From contig NZ_CP036267.1 in assembly GCF_007744255.1 (NCBI RefSeq), positions 4,816,001-4,880,000 on the forward strand: 64,000 bases of DNA, written 5' to 3'. A program made the translations under genes and the position numbers. Positions 17,571 to 26,636 of this stretch are shown here, piece by piece (position 1 is the first letter of the stretch; each line of letters opens with the position of its first letter). The stretch comes from Thalassoglobus polymorphus. Its GTDB lineage: Bacteria; Planctomycetota; Planctomycetia; Planctomycetales; Planctomycetaceae. A model generated the notes under the pieces. That model made no database searches, was not told the origin of the DNA, and was given only the letters and a program-made list of their open reading frames with translations.

Positions 17571-19067
17571 TTATTCAGAGTCTTTCGCATTCCGATGTTC
17601 AAGATACTGAACGGCAATCTCTTCTTCGATCTTTTGAGAAAGGCCGTCAGCGAAGAGGTCGAAATGAGTCTTTCCAGGCAGAATCACCACATTGGCATCA
17701 CTCCCCAGATCAGCAAGCGTTTCCTTAACGAGCATGGTTGCTCCCTCAAGATAAAAGGTATCCTGATCGCCCATGTAAATGTGAATTTTCCCTGCAAGAG
17801 CAGGCGCTAACGCTTTCCAATTTCTTTTGAGAATGAGATTGATGTCATATTTCTCCCAACTCCGAGCCACTGCGTCATCGATCTCACCCGTCTCTCGATC
17901 CCATAATCGATAAGGAAGACCATTCGCGTCACGGCCGCTAAAAACAGCTTCGAAGCTTTCCAACTGTCCACCATAGCCAAGGACATCTTCCATGTGAGCA
18001 AAGTCATCGTACCACAGCACAATCCGCCCATTCATTCGGGCCAAAGGACGCCGTTTCCCATCGCGGTCGATGAACATATTTTCACTGGGCTCATAGAGAT
18101 TGATTCGCTGAAAGTCTCGAAAGTCGATCGGATCGGGCGCGGTACTCCATGTTCCACCAAAGAACTTCGGTGAGTTCACCAAAATCCATAGTGAACTCCA
18201 CCCTCCTGAAGAGTGCCCCGTCAGAAAACGACCGTATGGACGGGCATCGGTGCGAAATTGCCGATCAATCTCCGGGATCAACTCTTGAACCAGTGCATCT
18301 CCGTAAGGACCGTTATTCGCTGAGTTCGCAAAAACATGATGTCCACGCGGGCAACTGGGATCGAGCATCACCTTGATAAAGTCGACTCCCTGCTTGTTCA
18401 AACGGGGTTGATAATGTCGCTTGAGTTGTCGATCCAGATGCGTCCCACCAAAGCCGGGAATTTCGTAAATAACTGGGTACCTTTTCTTTGTGTCAGTTTC
18501 ATAACCCTCTGGGACAGTCACCGTGGCGTTCATCTCAACGGGGCGCCCATGAAAATCGCTCAGCAACTTGGACTCAATCGTCACAACTTTCGACCGGGCT
18601 GGAAGTTGCGGGCTCCCTTTCTTCACAAGATTCACAATCGGCAAGGTCACTTTCGGTTCGTTCGCGAGCCGAACGACATTGCTGTATCCGTTTCCGGCCC
18701 CTGTCCCAACATTTCGATCATAGGGATTCAACCTGACAACTGCCTGAGCAGACATCCCGCTCAAATCCTTACCAGTAAGCGACTTAGGAAACTTCCGAAC
18801 CTTTGGATCTGTCAGCGAAATTTCTAACGGCGACCCGGGCGACCAGTTTTCGACATCCACTGAAACGAATGGTTCGGGGCCGAACCAGTTCGGCCCCAGG
18901 CGAGGCTCACGATCCCCTTTGCTAAAGAAGAGAACGACCCGTCCCGAGTAGTTCTGGGAAAAAACTTTCTCATCGAGCCGAACCTCAAACGTTCTCGAAT
19001 CCGCAGCACCGGAGGAACTGACTCTACAGGCCAGCAGGACCAGTAACATCAATGATAGTCGAAACAT
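17571..19067 (-). CDS. secreted esterase, alpha/beta hydrolase (esterase D/PF00756 type)
   Basis: 498 residues with a signal peptide at 1-21 (LSLMLLVLLACRVSSSGA). Residues 25-170 form a beta-rich N-terminal region. The hydrolase domain begins near 185 (ATVTVPEGYE, RYPVIYEIPGFGGTH). The nucleophile motif is TGHSSGGW near 290 and the catalytic His is in PGKTHFDLF near 475. Family members include carbohydrate esterases and enterobactin or feruloyl esterases; substrate cannot be read from the sequence. There are about 170 bases without structure between its stop and the zinc-ribbon gene. Confidence 0.87.
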   Translation of the reverse strand: MFRLSLMLLVLLACRVSSSGAADSRTFEVRLDEKVFSQNYSGRVVLFFSKGDREPRLGPNWFGPEPFVSVDVENWSPGSPLEISLTDPKVRKFPKSLTGKDLSGMSAQAVVRLNPYDRNVGTGAGNGYSNVVRLANEPKVTLPIVNLVKKGSPQLPARSKVVTIESKLLSDFHGRPVEMNATVTVPEGYETDTKKRYPVIYEIPGFGGTHLDRQLKRHYQPRLNKQGVDFIKVMLDPSCPRGHHVFANSANNGPYGDALVQELIPEIDRQFRTDARPYGRFLTGHSSGGWSSLWILVNSPKFFGGTWSTAPDPIDFRDFQRINLYEPSENMFIDRDGKRRPLARMNGRIVLWYDDFAHMEDVLGYGGQLESFEAVFSGRDANGLPYRLWDRETGEIDDAVARSWEKYDINLILKRNWKALAPALAGKIHIYMGDQDTFYLEGATMLVKETLADLGSDANVVILPGKTHFDLFADGLSQKIEEEIAVQYLEHRNAKDSE

Positions 19068-19281
19068 AGGTCATTCCGTATGTCAGCTTGAAAGGGAAAT
19101 CCCGATGAGAATTCGGGGATCGATTGTCGATGAATTCTCATCTTGGGTAAGAAAATCTATAAAATGTTATCAAAAAAGACGAACCTTTTTGATACACCCG
19201 AAGTCAACAGACGTAGAGAAAGGTGCGTGGATTGCAAATGGACTCAGGTTCCTGCAGAATTGTACGCATCGTATCTCACCA

Positions 19282-19313
19282 TCTCACTCAGTCCTATTAC
19301 TGAGTGAGATTTT
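19282..19313 (+). terminator. hairpin, possible terminator
   Basis: Perfect 11-base stem TCTCACTCAGT / ACTGAGTGAGA with a six-base loop, then TTTTC. No gene is known to end here on the plus strand. Confidence 0.5.
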
Positions 19314-19439
19314 CTGCTCCAGGTTACGACATCCATTTGAGCTTACGAAAAGAAGCGTAAGGAATGAGACAGACTAACCAGCGAGCATTTCAACAGCTCA
19401 AATCGTGAGCTGAATTGTGTTTCCCAGAGATCTGCGAAC

Positions 19440-19830
19440 AACTTGCAGATCGACGACGGCGACGAAGTCGCAACAGGTGCAACAATGACACAGCGCATCA
19501 TGACAAACGGCATGGAAATCAACGGAACAACTGGCACAGTCGAAATGACAGTCGCCCAGATGGTCACCGTCGTCGCCGTTCGTGATCTCTGTGTCAACGT
19601 ACGCCCCAAGCGTCAAAGTCGCAGAGAGTACCAATGCGTCGATTCGTATTGTGACTCCGGGAAACGGCTATCTAAATCCTCAGGAGCAATAAAGCAGGAC
19701 AGTTCTTGGCAACAGTCCTGTCTACATTCCTCCGACGGAGCACTATTACGACATGCCGGTGATCTCCCGGCGGCAGCGTGGGCATCGCTCGTGATTAGTC
19801 GAGCGAATTCCTACGGCGCAGTTTCCTTAT
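19440..19830 (+). pseudogene. possible frameshifted gene remnant
   Basis: Protein-like stretches continue across several frames. One frame gives YAPSVKVAESTNASIRIV then TPGNGYLNPQEQ and a stop (about 19590-19690). A neighbouring frame continues TVLGNSPVYIPPTEHYYDM. Such Pro/Tyr/Asn-rich text is typical of planctomycete secreted proteins. I cannot name the original gene. Confidence 0.3.
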
Positions 19831-20401
19831 GACACTGAACTGAACCCCGTCGACTTTGTCGACGCTTTCAATTCGGTCTCACTGGTAAGTGCCAACCGCG
19901 GGGATTCACACATCTCGATCGATGTGCAGTTTCTTTCCGTAATTCGATTGGCGTTTTCTTACCAGATTTGATTTGGAAACCGGCTCAGACTGCAAGCACC
20001 ATTCCGCTTTCAGAACCGGCCCATTCCAGGTTTCCAGGATTCAGTCCGTGAGACACGCTCTCGACAACCTCGAAGCGATAACGTCACGCGGATTCTTATT
20101 TTCATATTCTTATCCACCATCAGATAAAGGTTCATCCATGAATTCATTCGTCAAAGCCTATTCCGTAAGCAAGCGTCTCGTCTCCATGCCAAGCGTACTA
20201 CGGCAAGGATGTCATGTCGGCCTGATTAGTTCAGCTCATGCACTGACGGGGAGACACAGCCAGTGGACGAAGAGGTACGACCCTTTTTACTAACAGACAC
20301 AAAGAGACCGACTCCGGTGACTCTCCAAACTGACCCTGAACCCAGCTTTGAAATTCCAAACTCCTAAACAGAGTTTTCATTGCGACAGTTTCAGGTGATT
20401 C

Positions 20402-20505
20402 TAGAGCATCTTTCGAATTGCTTTGCAGGATCTGCCTCGTGGCGAACAGCATTTTCACTAGAGAAATGCGTTCTTCACGGGCACACGGTAGAGCAAACTG
20501 CTCTG
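20402..20505 (+). repeat. family B repeat (subtype B1)
   Basis: 104 bases from TAGAGCATCTTTCGAATTG to AGAGCAAACTGCTCT, with CTGCCTCGTGGCGAACAGCA and GCGTTCTTCACGGGCACACG inside. It is very close to the copy at 49246-49349. It lies just before the sigma factor gene. Confidence 0.85.
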
Positions 20506-20565
20506 AAAAGGGGATCAGGTGATATGGAGTCGTCTCATAGTTGCCCCACGAGGGGGAGACGATAT

Positions 20566-21117
20566 ATGACCGATACATTAAACATTGAATTGGTGCTTCA
20601 AGCACAAGCTGGCGACCGAGATGCTTTTGGCGAATTGGTGAAAGAGTACGAAGGCGTTGTCTTCGCCGTCATCTTTCGTCGATTGCGGAATCGATCGGAA
20701 ACACTCGAAGTGACGCAAGAAGTCTTCTTGCGAGCAATGCGAAAAATTGATCAGCTGCGCGAGCCAGAACGCTTCGTCGGCTGGTTGAAGCGAATCGCAG
20801 TTCGCATGGCGATCAACAGAGCCGTCCGCCGACCACGGGAGACGATGCAGGACCCTGAATTGTTCGGCGGCGTGTCCGCTGTCCATCAGGCTCCTCTCGA
20901 CGACGTCCTGCAATCGGAGGAGGCCGGTCAAGTTCGAGACGGCTTGTACCAGTTGCGACCACTCGATCGCGAAACGTTACTCGCCTTCTACTTTGAAGGT
21001 CAGTCGCTCAAAGAGATGAGTGTCCGCTTCGCGAGTCCTATTGGGACAATCAAGAGACGACTCCACACCGCCCGAGGCCGTTTGCGAGAAGCCCTGTGCG
21101 ACCTGCAACCCGCCTGA
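20566..21117 (+). CDS. ECF-type RNA polymerase sigma factor
   Basis: 183 residues from the ATG at 20566, preceded by AGGGGGAG. A longer in-frame reading from 20380 is rejected because its first codons translate the B repeat. Region 2 is seen in DAFGELVKEYEGVVFAVI and the core-binding TLEVTQEVFLRAMRKI. Region 4 is seen in RPLDRETLLAFYFEGQSL and SPIGTIKRRLHTARGRL (helix-turn-helix). There is no recognisable anti-sigma gene beside it; the next gene is a membrane-anchored protease. A terminator follows. Confidence 0.93.
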   Translation: MTDTLNIELVLQAQAGDRDAFGELVKEYEGVVFAVIFRRLRNRSETLEVTQEVFLRAMRKIDQLREPERFVGWLKRIAVRMAINRAVRRPRETMQDPELFGGVSAVHQAPLDDVLQSEEAGQVRDGLYQLRPLDRETLLAFYFEGQSLKEMSVRFASPIGTIKRRLHTARGRLREALCDLQPA

Positions 21118-21436
21118 ACAACCACCCCTAAACAGATGAGGCTCACGCCTCTCAGTAACAACCTGTCACCCACCTTGCCCGTTGAAGTGTTCCAAAGAAC
21201 ATTCCAACGGGCTTTTTTATTTTAAGAATCATGTAACATCTCTGTAAATCTGTCAAAATTTCCTTTGGTAATCGAACAACATCTCGGCACGAGATATACC
21301 TGCCCCCTTCTTGATTACGGAGGTAATACAATTTTTCAGTTGAAACATCTCGTGTAATCAGCCAAAATTGAAACTACAAAGAACACAATGCTGCGTTGTG
21401 ATTTTTCATCTTAGCATTCAGTCAGGGCCACAAATC
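21118..21436. other. region between sigma factor and protease gene
   Basis: After the terminator it holds an AT-rich stretch with a short palindrome, ATCTCGGCACGAGAT (around 21282-21296), and CATCTCGTG repeated about 50 bases later, then the weak ribosome site of the protease gene. These could be operator or promoter sites, but this is a guess. Confidence 0.3.
21177..21222 (+). terminator. rho-independent terminator
   Basis: GCCCGTTG at 21177-21184 pairs with CAACGGGC at 21205-21212, extended by GTGTTC/GAACAT inside, then TTTTTTATTTT. It ends the sigma factor transcript. Confidence 0.85.
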
Positions 21437-23770
21437 ATGCCTCCTAAACGTCCCCCTAACACCCCTAATAAGAACAGTAAGGGCAAACCACCTGTAAGAG
21501 AAAAGAGAAAACCGCAAAGGAAATCCTCCGGTCTGAACCAGGTCTCTCCTCTAGTATTAATCGGATCCTGCATCCTTGGAAGTTTTCTGGCAGTGGTTGC
21601 CGGAATCCTTATCACGGGTGGCTTCCAATCCAAAACCGACGAGAGAGTCGCTGCTCCCCAAGCAATCAATGAAAACGAACCTCCCCCTCATGCTGATGTC
21701 AATCAGCAGGACATGGGGAGCGCGTCGGAGTCTAGTTCTCACGCCTCAGCCAACAAATCGGAGTTGCCACAGATTCCGCCCCCGAAGATGGCTACGCAAA
21801 GTCACTCGGAGGCAGATGAGAAGTCAGTCTCTGACACTGACGAAAAGAACACTGCGGACAGTTCCTCCACTCCGGCACCACCGATATCGCAGACCCGTCC
21901 TCCAATCGATACGAATACAAATGAAGAAAGTGCAGAAGAGCAGACTTCGACAGCTTCTGACGGGCTGATTGAGCGAGTGAAAGATGAGGTGGAAGTTCTC
22001 CCTCCACCAATTCCACAAGTCTTGACCGAAATTAGCAGCAGCTCCTTCTCCTCAGCACGGAAAGCTATTAAACAACAGACTTCCGCAAGAAATGCTTTTA
22101 TTTTATATGAAGCATTTTCCAAGAGCTACGAATTTGACGAATTCCAACTAGAACGTGTTAATGAAGAGCTCGCTGAATGGCGAAATCGGTCGGAAAAGAA
22201 TTTGTATAGGCTAGGGACCCAATGGGTTACCAAAGATGTCCGCGACAAAGCTGTCGCAGAAGGGAATCAAATCATCGAGGCTGGATTAAATGCAGTTAGC
22301 GAGGGAAACATAGAAGGTGCAGTCGCCTTATTCGAGCAAGCAAGTCGCGCCAATCCAAATGGAATTCGTGCAGACTACATGATTGGATTGATTTACTCGC
22401 TTCCATTTTCAAACACTATCGGACCAAAAAACGCACAAGAACATTTTGAACGAGTCGTACGTCGGAACCCTACGCATGGCGCTGCCCTAAACAGTCTAGG
22501 CATCGCTCAAGTCAAACAAAATGACTACCTGAATGCATTCCACTCTTTCCGAATGGCTTCGGAAGTCTTGCCCAAATGTCCAGAAGTCATTCACAATTTG
22601 AGTCGTGTAATTTCTCTAACAAAGCGAAAACGACTTTCTCCTACAGAGCAAATTCTCAAAAAATATGAATCCTTGTTCGCAGAACTCGTCGCTTCTGAAA
22701 AATTCCAGCATATTGGCGAAAATACAGGGTGGCTACATATGCCTCCAGTATTTGACCAAGAGGAACGTGACGAGAGGCTGATTCCGAATCAAGATAAGGA
22801 GGAAGCAGCAACCGCATTCATAAACGTGGGGTCAGGATCGGGCTTCTTGGTAAAACCAAATTACTACCTGACGAACCGCCATGTTGCTGTCCACGGCGAC
22901 TTGGGTGTGGCAGACAAAATCGGAGTCGTCATCTCTTCTCCTGGTGGCAATACAGAAGAGAAATTCGGCCAAGTAGTAGCAGTCTCAAAAGATGTTGACC
23001 TCGCATTATTGCATGTCGCAGAATCTAAGGGGACACCACTGCCTCTCTTAGACGTAACCACCCCACTAGCAAGCGACGTGCTGATATTGGGATATCCTCT
23101 ACCTACTCAATTTGGGAGCCAGTTAAAAGCAACTCAAGGAATCGTCTCGGGGCTGCCTGATCAGTCGAGAACGAACAATGCCTCATACTACTTCTTTGAT
23201 GCAATCGCAGATCATGGAAACAGCGGGGGGCCAATTCTTGATCGCCAAGGACGTGTAGCCTCAATTCTAACATTTGGATTTTCAGATTATTATGACAGAA
23301 CCAAAATTGAAGCCAAATTTACTGGCGGAGTGCCGTCAATTGAAGCGATCAAGTTCCTCAAGAAACACTTAGATGATTTCTCACCTGAAGAGATCGTCGC
23401 CCATGAAAAGCAGGAATGGGCTGACCTTGTTGCCAAATACTCGCAAGGAATTGTAAAAGTCCAGGTCTACTACAAATCAGGAGTCCCAAAGGTTGCAAAA
23501 GTTAATGAGAGGTCACCTGAAGGATACAACGTCCTTGAAGATAGAACTTGCATTCGCTGCTCTGGAAAAGCAATCCTCCAATGCAATGTGAAGGGGTGCG
23601 TGAACGGAAAAATCACTCGAACGAGCTTCCGTTCTGGTTCTGTCGGCCTTGGAAATAACCGTAAAATTGTCAGGGTGCCTGTTTACAATTCGATTGATTG
23701 CAGGAATTGCAGAAATGGACTCATCAAGTGTCCAGATTGCAAGGATGGTTGGGACTTAGATCTACAATAG
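21437..23770 (+). CDS. membrane-anchored trypsin-like protease with TPR and zinc-finger regions
   Basis: 777 residues from the ATG at 21437 (the frame is open from 21368 but that part looks unlike protein). Order: basic, Pro/Lys-rich cytoplasmic tail (1-35), one membrane helix (about 40-62), Ser/Thr/Glu-rich linker, a TPR-like helical region (about 270-410; AVALFEQASRANPNGIRADYM), and a trypsin-like domain with catalytic His482 (LTNRHVA), Asp521 (DVDLALLHV) and Ser596 (HGNSGGP). The C-terminus has CxxC pairs (CIRCSG, CNVKGC, CRNC, CPDC) like a DnaJ cysteine-rich zinc finger. No PDZ domain is seen, so it is not a standard HtrA. The text is more AT-rich than its neighbours, hinting at acquisition. 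Confidence 0.85.
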   Translation: MPPKRPPNTPNKNSKGKPPVREKRKPQRKSSGLNQVSPLVLIGSCILGSFLAVVAGILITGGFQSKTDERVAAPQAINENEPPPHADVNQQDMGSASESSSHASANKSELPQIPPPKMATQSHSEADEKSVSDTDEKNTADSSSTPAPPISQTRPPIDTNTNEESAEEQTSTASDGLIERVKDEVEVLPPPIPQVLTEISSSSFSSARKAIKQQTSARNAFILYEAFSKSYEFDEFQLERVNEELAEWRNRSEKNLYRLGTQWVTKDVRDKAVAEGNQIIEAGLNAVSEGNIEGAVALFEQASRANPNGIRADYMIGLIYSLPFSNTIGPKNAQEHFERVVRRNPTHGAALNSLGIAQVKQNDYLNAFHSFRMASEVLPKCPEVIHNLSRVISLTKRKRLSPTEQILKKYESLFAELVASEKFQHIGENTGWLHMPPVFDQEERDERLIPNQDKEEAATAFINVGSGSGFLVKPNYYLTNRHVAVHGDLGVADKIGVVISSPGGNTEEKFGQVVAVSKDVDLALLHVAESKGTPLPLLDVTTPLASDVLILGYPLPTQFGSQLKATQGIVSGLPDQSRTNNASYYFFDAIADHGNSGGPILDRQGRVASILTFGFSDYYDRTKIEAKFTGGVPSIEAIKFLKKHLDDFSPEEIVAHEKQEWADLVAKYSQGIVKVQVYYKSGVPKVAKVNERSPEGYNVLEDRTCIRCSGKAILQCNVKGCVNGKITRTSFRSGSVGLGNNRKIVRVPVYNSIDCRNCRNGLIKCPDCKDGWDLDLQ

Positions 23771-23802
23771 AGGCAGCAAGCACCGCAAGACTTTCCCTCA
23801 GC

Positions 23803-23840
23803 GACGCCCCTCCGGAGCTCATTTCGGTGGGGCGTTTTCT
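23803..23840 (+). terminator. rho-independent terminator overlapping the next gene's end
   Basis: ACGCCCC (23804-23810) pairs with GGGGCGT (23829-23835) and a further imperfect stem (CCGGA/TCGG), followed by TTTCTTT. It follows the protease gene and overlaps the 3' end of the convergent glycosidase gene. Confidence 0.65.
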
Positions 23841-25048
23841 TTGAACCAGGTGAGCCACTCTGCCATGATTGCTTCGACGATGCCCTCTTTGGACTTGTAT
23901 TCTTCCACGGTGACGCCCCAGTAGAAGCTGATCCAGCCGTCGGCGATGTCGCGTGAACGTTCGATGAACTCAACCGTCTGATCCTGGCCCGCGCTGAGTG
24001 GGAAAATCTCTTCAATGACGAGAGGCTTGCCGATTTCATACACTCTCAAAGCTGCAAGCGACTCATCGATATGATCTTTCTTGGGGTAGAAATGAACGCT
24101 GACAAAATCGAGCGGTCCGCTGACTTCAGGTGAATAAAACAACGGCTTGGCGTTTTTGAATGAATGCGCCCAGGGAATCACCCCCAGAGTAATCAGGTGA
24201 CTTTTGTCGACCTCCCGAATCGCCTCGGTCATTCGTTTGACCCAGGCCGCTGCAACTTCTTTCCGCTCTCGCCCTGCCAAATCCAAACTGATTCGCTGCA
24301 CGAAAAACTTCCCGCCAAGCTCACCAGCTAACCATTCTTTCTCACCATCTTTCCCCGGGAGAACCGGTTCGTTCATTAAGTCGTAGCAAAAGATCGCTGA
24401 ACTCTCTCTGCAAATCGTGGCGACTTCTCTCCAGAAATTTGCCTGGACTCCCCAACGCTGCTGCTCGGGAAGTGAGTCATACCAGTCCGGGATGTCTGCT
24501 TTGTGGTAACAGGCGAGCCCGGTGATATCGAGATAAAGCCCGTTGTCTTCCGCAAGCTTGATCAGTTCTGCCAGTTTCTTGAGGTTCTTCGAGTTCGGCT
24601 TCGTGGCGGTCTCCATGAATCGCCCGAGCTGTAGATGAATGCGAACCACGTTGGCGTTGAGGTCTCGGATTTCCTGGAAATCTTCAACAACGGTCTCCCA
24701 TTCATCATGCCAGTAATCTTCAATTAAACGTCCCTGACCAACTGCGTCATGATCGTAGTTCACCCCCCAGACAACAAACGGTTTCGTACTCCCCTCGAGC
24801 ACAAAGTGTGACCCATCTTGACTGACAACGATGCGAGCTTGCGTTGTTTTGTTGTCCTGATCAGCTGGCTCTTTCGCAAAGGAAGTTGAAACCATCAGCC
24901 CTGCGACAACGACAAAGAAACAATTGCAAAACGTTCTGACCTTCGCCCCTGAACAATGGTTTCGGTCAAGCGAAGAGCGTCGAACTGTGAGGCCAATCAC
25001 GGTGACGGTTTTGAACAACAGACTCAACATACGGAGCGAACACATCAT
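23819..25048 (-). CDS. secreted glycoside hydrolase, GH5/cellulase-like
   Basis: 409 residues if started at the first ATG. A hydrophobic signal-like stretch (FCNCFFVVVAGLMVSTSF) lies at about 40-58, so the true start may be further in. The rest is a TIM-barrel glycosidase of clan A: VVWGVNYDHDA, NANVVRIHLQLG (strand 2 Arg), YDLMNEPVLPG with the acid/base Glu, FVSVHFYPKK, and PLVIEEIFPL with the nucleophile Glu. Likely hydrolyses a beta-mannan, beta-glucan or similar polysaccharide outside the cytoplasm. Confidence 0.85.
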   Translation of the reverse strand: MMCSLRMLSLLFKTVTVIGLTVRRSSLDRNHCSGAKVRTFCNCFFVVVAGLMVSTSFAKEPADQDNKTTQARIVVSQDGSHFVLEGSTKPFVVWGVNYDHDAVGQGRLIEDYWHDEWETVVEDFQEIRDLNANVVRIHLQLGRFMETATKPNSKNLKKLAELIKLAEDNGLYLDITGLACYHKADIPDWYDSLPEQQRWGVQANFWREVATICRESSAIFCYDLMNEPVLPGKDGEKEWLAGELGGKFFVQRISLDLAGRERKEVAAAWVKRMTEAIREVDKSHLITLGVIPWAHSFKNAKPLFYSPEVSGPLDFVSVHFYPKKDHIDESLAALRVYEIGKPLVIEEIFPLSAGQDQTVEFIERSRDIADGWISFYWGVTVEEYKSKEGIVEAIMAEWLTWFKENAPPK

Positions 25049-25101
25049 TGAGACAGACCCAAGAAGAATTTCAAACTGGTTCGATACAACAAGTATGAAT
25101 G

Positions 25102-25140
25102 TAAAAATAGCCCCCAGTCAATGACGACAGGAGGCTATTC
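25102..25140 (-). terminator. rho-independent terminator for sufD
   Basis: On the minus strand AATAGCCTCCTGTC pairs with GACTGGGGGCTATT and is followed by TTTAC. It lies about 30 bases after the sufD stop. Confidence 0.7.
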
Positions 25141-25167
25141 GATTCTTTCAGGATCAATGATGACCCA

Positions 25168-26487
25168 CTATTCGCCAATGCCAAGTTTGATTTCCACGGC
25201 ATGGCTGAGGGTTTCACGAACGAGTTCGACCGGGATGCGGTCGTAGACTTCAGCGAAGAAGCCTTCGACGATCATGTGCATCGCTTCGTAACGGGAAAGC
25301 CCGCGGCACATCGCGTAGAAGACCTGCTCCTCATCGACCTGCCCGGCTGTCGCTCCGTGAGTACAGCGAACATCATCAGCTTCGATTTCGAGGCCGGGGA
25401 TCGCATCGGCTCGTGCACTAGAGCTGAGCATGAGTGCATCGTTACGTTGATAACCATCGGTCTTTTGAGCGATTTTATCGACCTTGATCATCCCACGCCA
25501 AACACACCGAGACTTGTCGCGACAGACTTGCTTGTACAGTAAGTCGGAATACGTATCGGGCTGATGATGTGTCTGTTGTGTGTAGTATGACAAGAGTTGC
25601 TTGTCAGTGGCGAAGGTCACACCATTGACCTGCGCCTGTGCCCCACGTCCATCGAGGTGAACATCTTGATGAATGTGCATCAATTTTGAGCCGAGGCCGG
25701 CAACTGTCCATTGAGCCATCGCATCGCGGCCAACTCGCCCTGACTGGTGAGCGATGTGATGAACCTTGTCATTCCAGTTTTGAAGTTGAACGTAACGAAG
25801 TCTGGCTTCGTTACCAACAATCAGTTCCACAGCCCCCATGTGAAGTCCGGCCGTCTCTTCAGAGGCAGAGGAAGTCTCTTCCAGAAGAGTTGCCGAGGCG
25901 CCATCTTCGAGGATGACAAGTGTGTGGCTGAGATCAGTTGCACCGTCCTCCAGTAAACCAATCAGGCTGTAAAGTGGTTCTTCTACTTCGACGTTTCGTG
26001 GAACATACAAAACCGCTCCACCAGTCCAGAATGCCGAATGCCAGGCTGCGAAGCGATCCGCGTCAGGCGAGACGGCTTTCTTGAGGAAGTACGGCTCAAG
26101 CAGTTCTCGGTGTTCGATGAGTAACTCGGAAATATCTCCGAAGAGAACACCTTTGGCTTTGAGTTCATCACTCAGCGAGGATGAGACACATTTCCCATCG
26201 ACTTGAACAATCGATCCTCCGAATTCACCACGATGCTGCATGAGTGTTTCGAAGGTCGTTTCCTCTGGAGAGGCGTCGGAAACGTGGTATTTCTCTGGCC
26301 GAAACAGACGCAGGTCAAGGCGTCTGTACTCTTCAGGCTCGAGTGGTTCTTCAAGCTTTTGCTGATAAAGAGCGAAAGCCTCCCGGCGAAACTGAAGGAG
26401 CCAATCGGGTTCGTTACGAGTTGAGAGGAAGCTCTCAAATCCCGCTTCATCAAAGGTAATCGGAGTGGAAGATGCAGTAGCAGACAT
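25168..26487 (-). CDS. sufD: Fe-S cluster assembly protein SufD
   Basis: 439 residues from the ATG at 26487 (MSATASSTPI). The frame is open to 26799 but the extra codons lack a ribosome site and family similarity. SufD joins SufB and SufC as the scaffold on which Fe-S clusters are built. The C-terminal signature is clear: CTHGATAGQVDEEQVFYAMCRGL and EAMHMIVEGFFAEVYDRI. The N-terminal part (FLSTRNEPDWLLQFRREAF) fits SufD or SufB; length and lack of SufB cysteines favour SufD. The usual partners sufB and sufC are not next to it; dapA lies 149 bases upstream on the same strand. Confidence 0.9.
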   Translation of the reverse strand: MSATASSTPITFDEAGFESFLSTRNEPDWLLQFRREAFALYQQKLEEPLEPEEYRRLDLRLFRPEKYHVSDASPEETTFETLMQHRGEFGGSIVQVDGKCVSSSLSDELKAKGVLFGDISELLIEHRELLEPYFLKKAVSPDADRFAAWHSAFWTGGAVLYVPRNVEVEEPLYSLIGLLEDGATDLSHTLVILEDGASATLLEETSSASEETAGLHMGAVELIVGNEARLRYVQLQNWNDKVHHIAHQSGRVGRDAMAQWTVAGLGSKLMHIHQDVHLDGRGAQAQVNGVTFATDKQLLSYYTQQTHHQPDTYSDLLYKQVCRDKSRCVWRGMIKVDKIAQKTDGYQRNDALMLSSSARADAIPGLEIEADDVRCTHGATAGQVDEEQVFYAMCRGLSRYEAMHMIVEGFFAEVYDRIPVELVRETLSHAVEIKLGIGE

Positions 26488-26636
26488 GGGTTCGTTCTCA
26501 ATCAGGTGAAAGCTGTTGGACCGAAGAGGAATTGTCGAAAGCAATGTTTCTTCGTTAGAGCGTAAGACCGCTCGATGTATGGACCGAAACTTTGCTTTAC
26601 TGAGCCTGAGGCCCAGCAAAGCAAAACAAATTTCCG

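Larger units (their letters stand above)
19068..20565. other. 1.5 kb of decayed or non-coding DNA
   Basis: No intact gene. It contains a hairpin at 19282-19313, a probable gene remnant at about 19440-19830, and a family B repeat at 20402-20505. Several short open frames exist on both strands without ribosome sites or family features. Confidence 0.5.

Noticed and set aside
20380-20565. N-terminal extension of the ECF sigma factor
   Set aside because: The extra codons translate a family B repeat; the same peptide text appears from the repeat at 49246. A good ribosome site precedes 20566.
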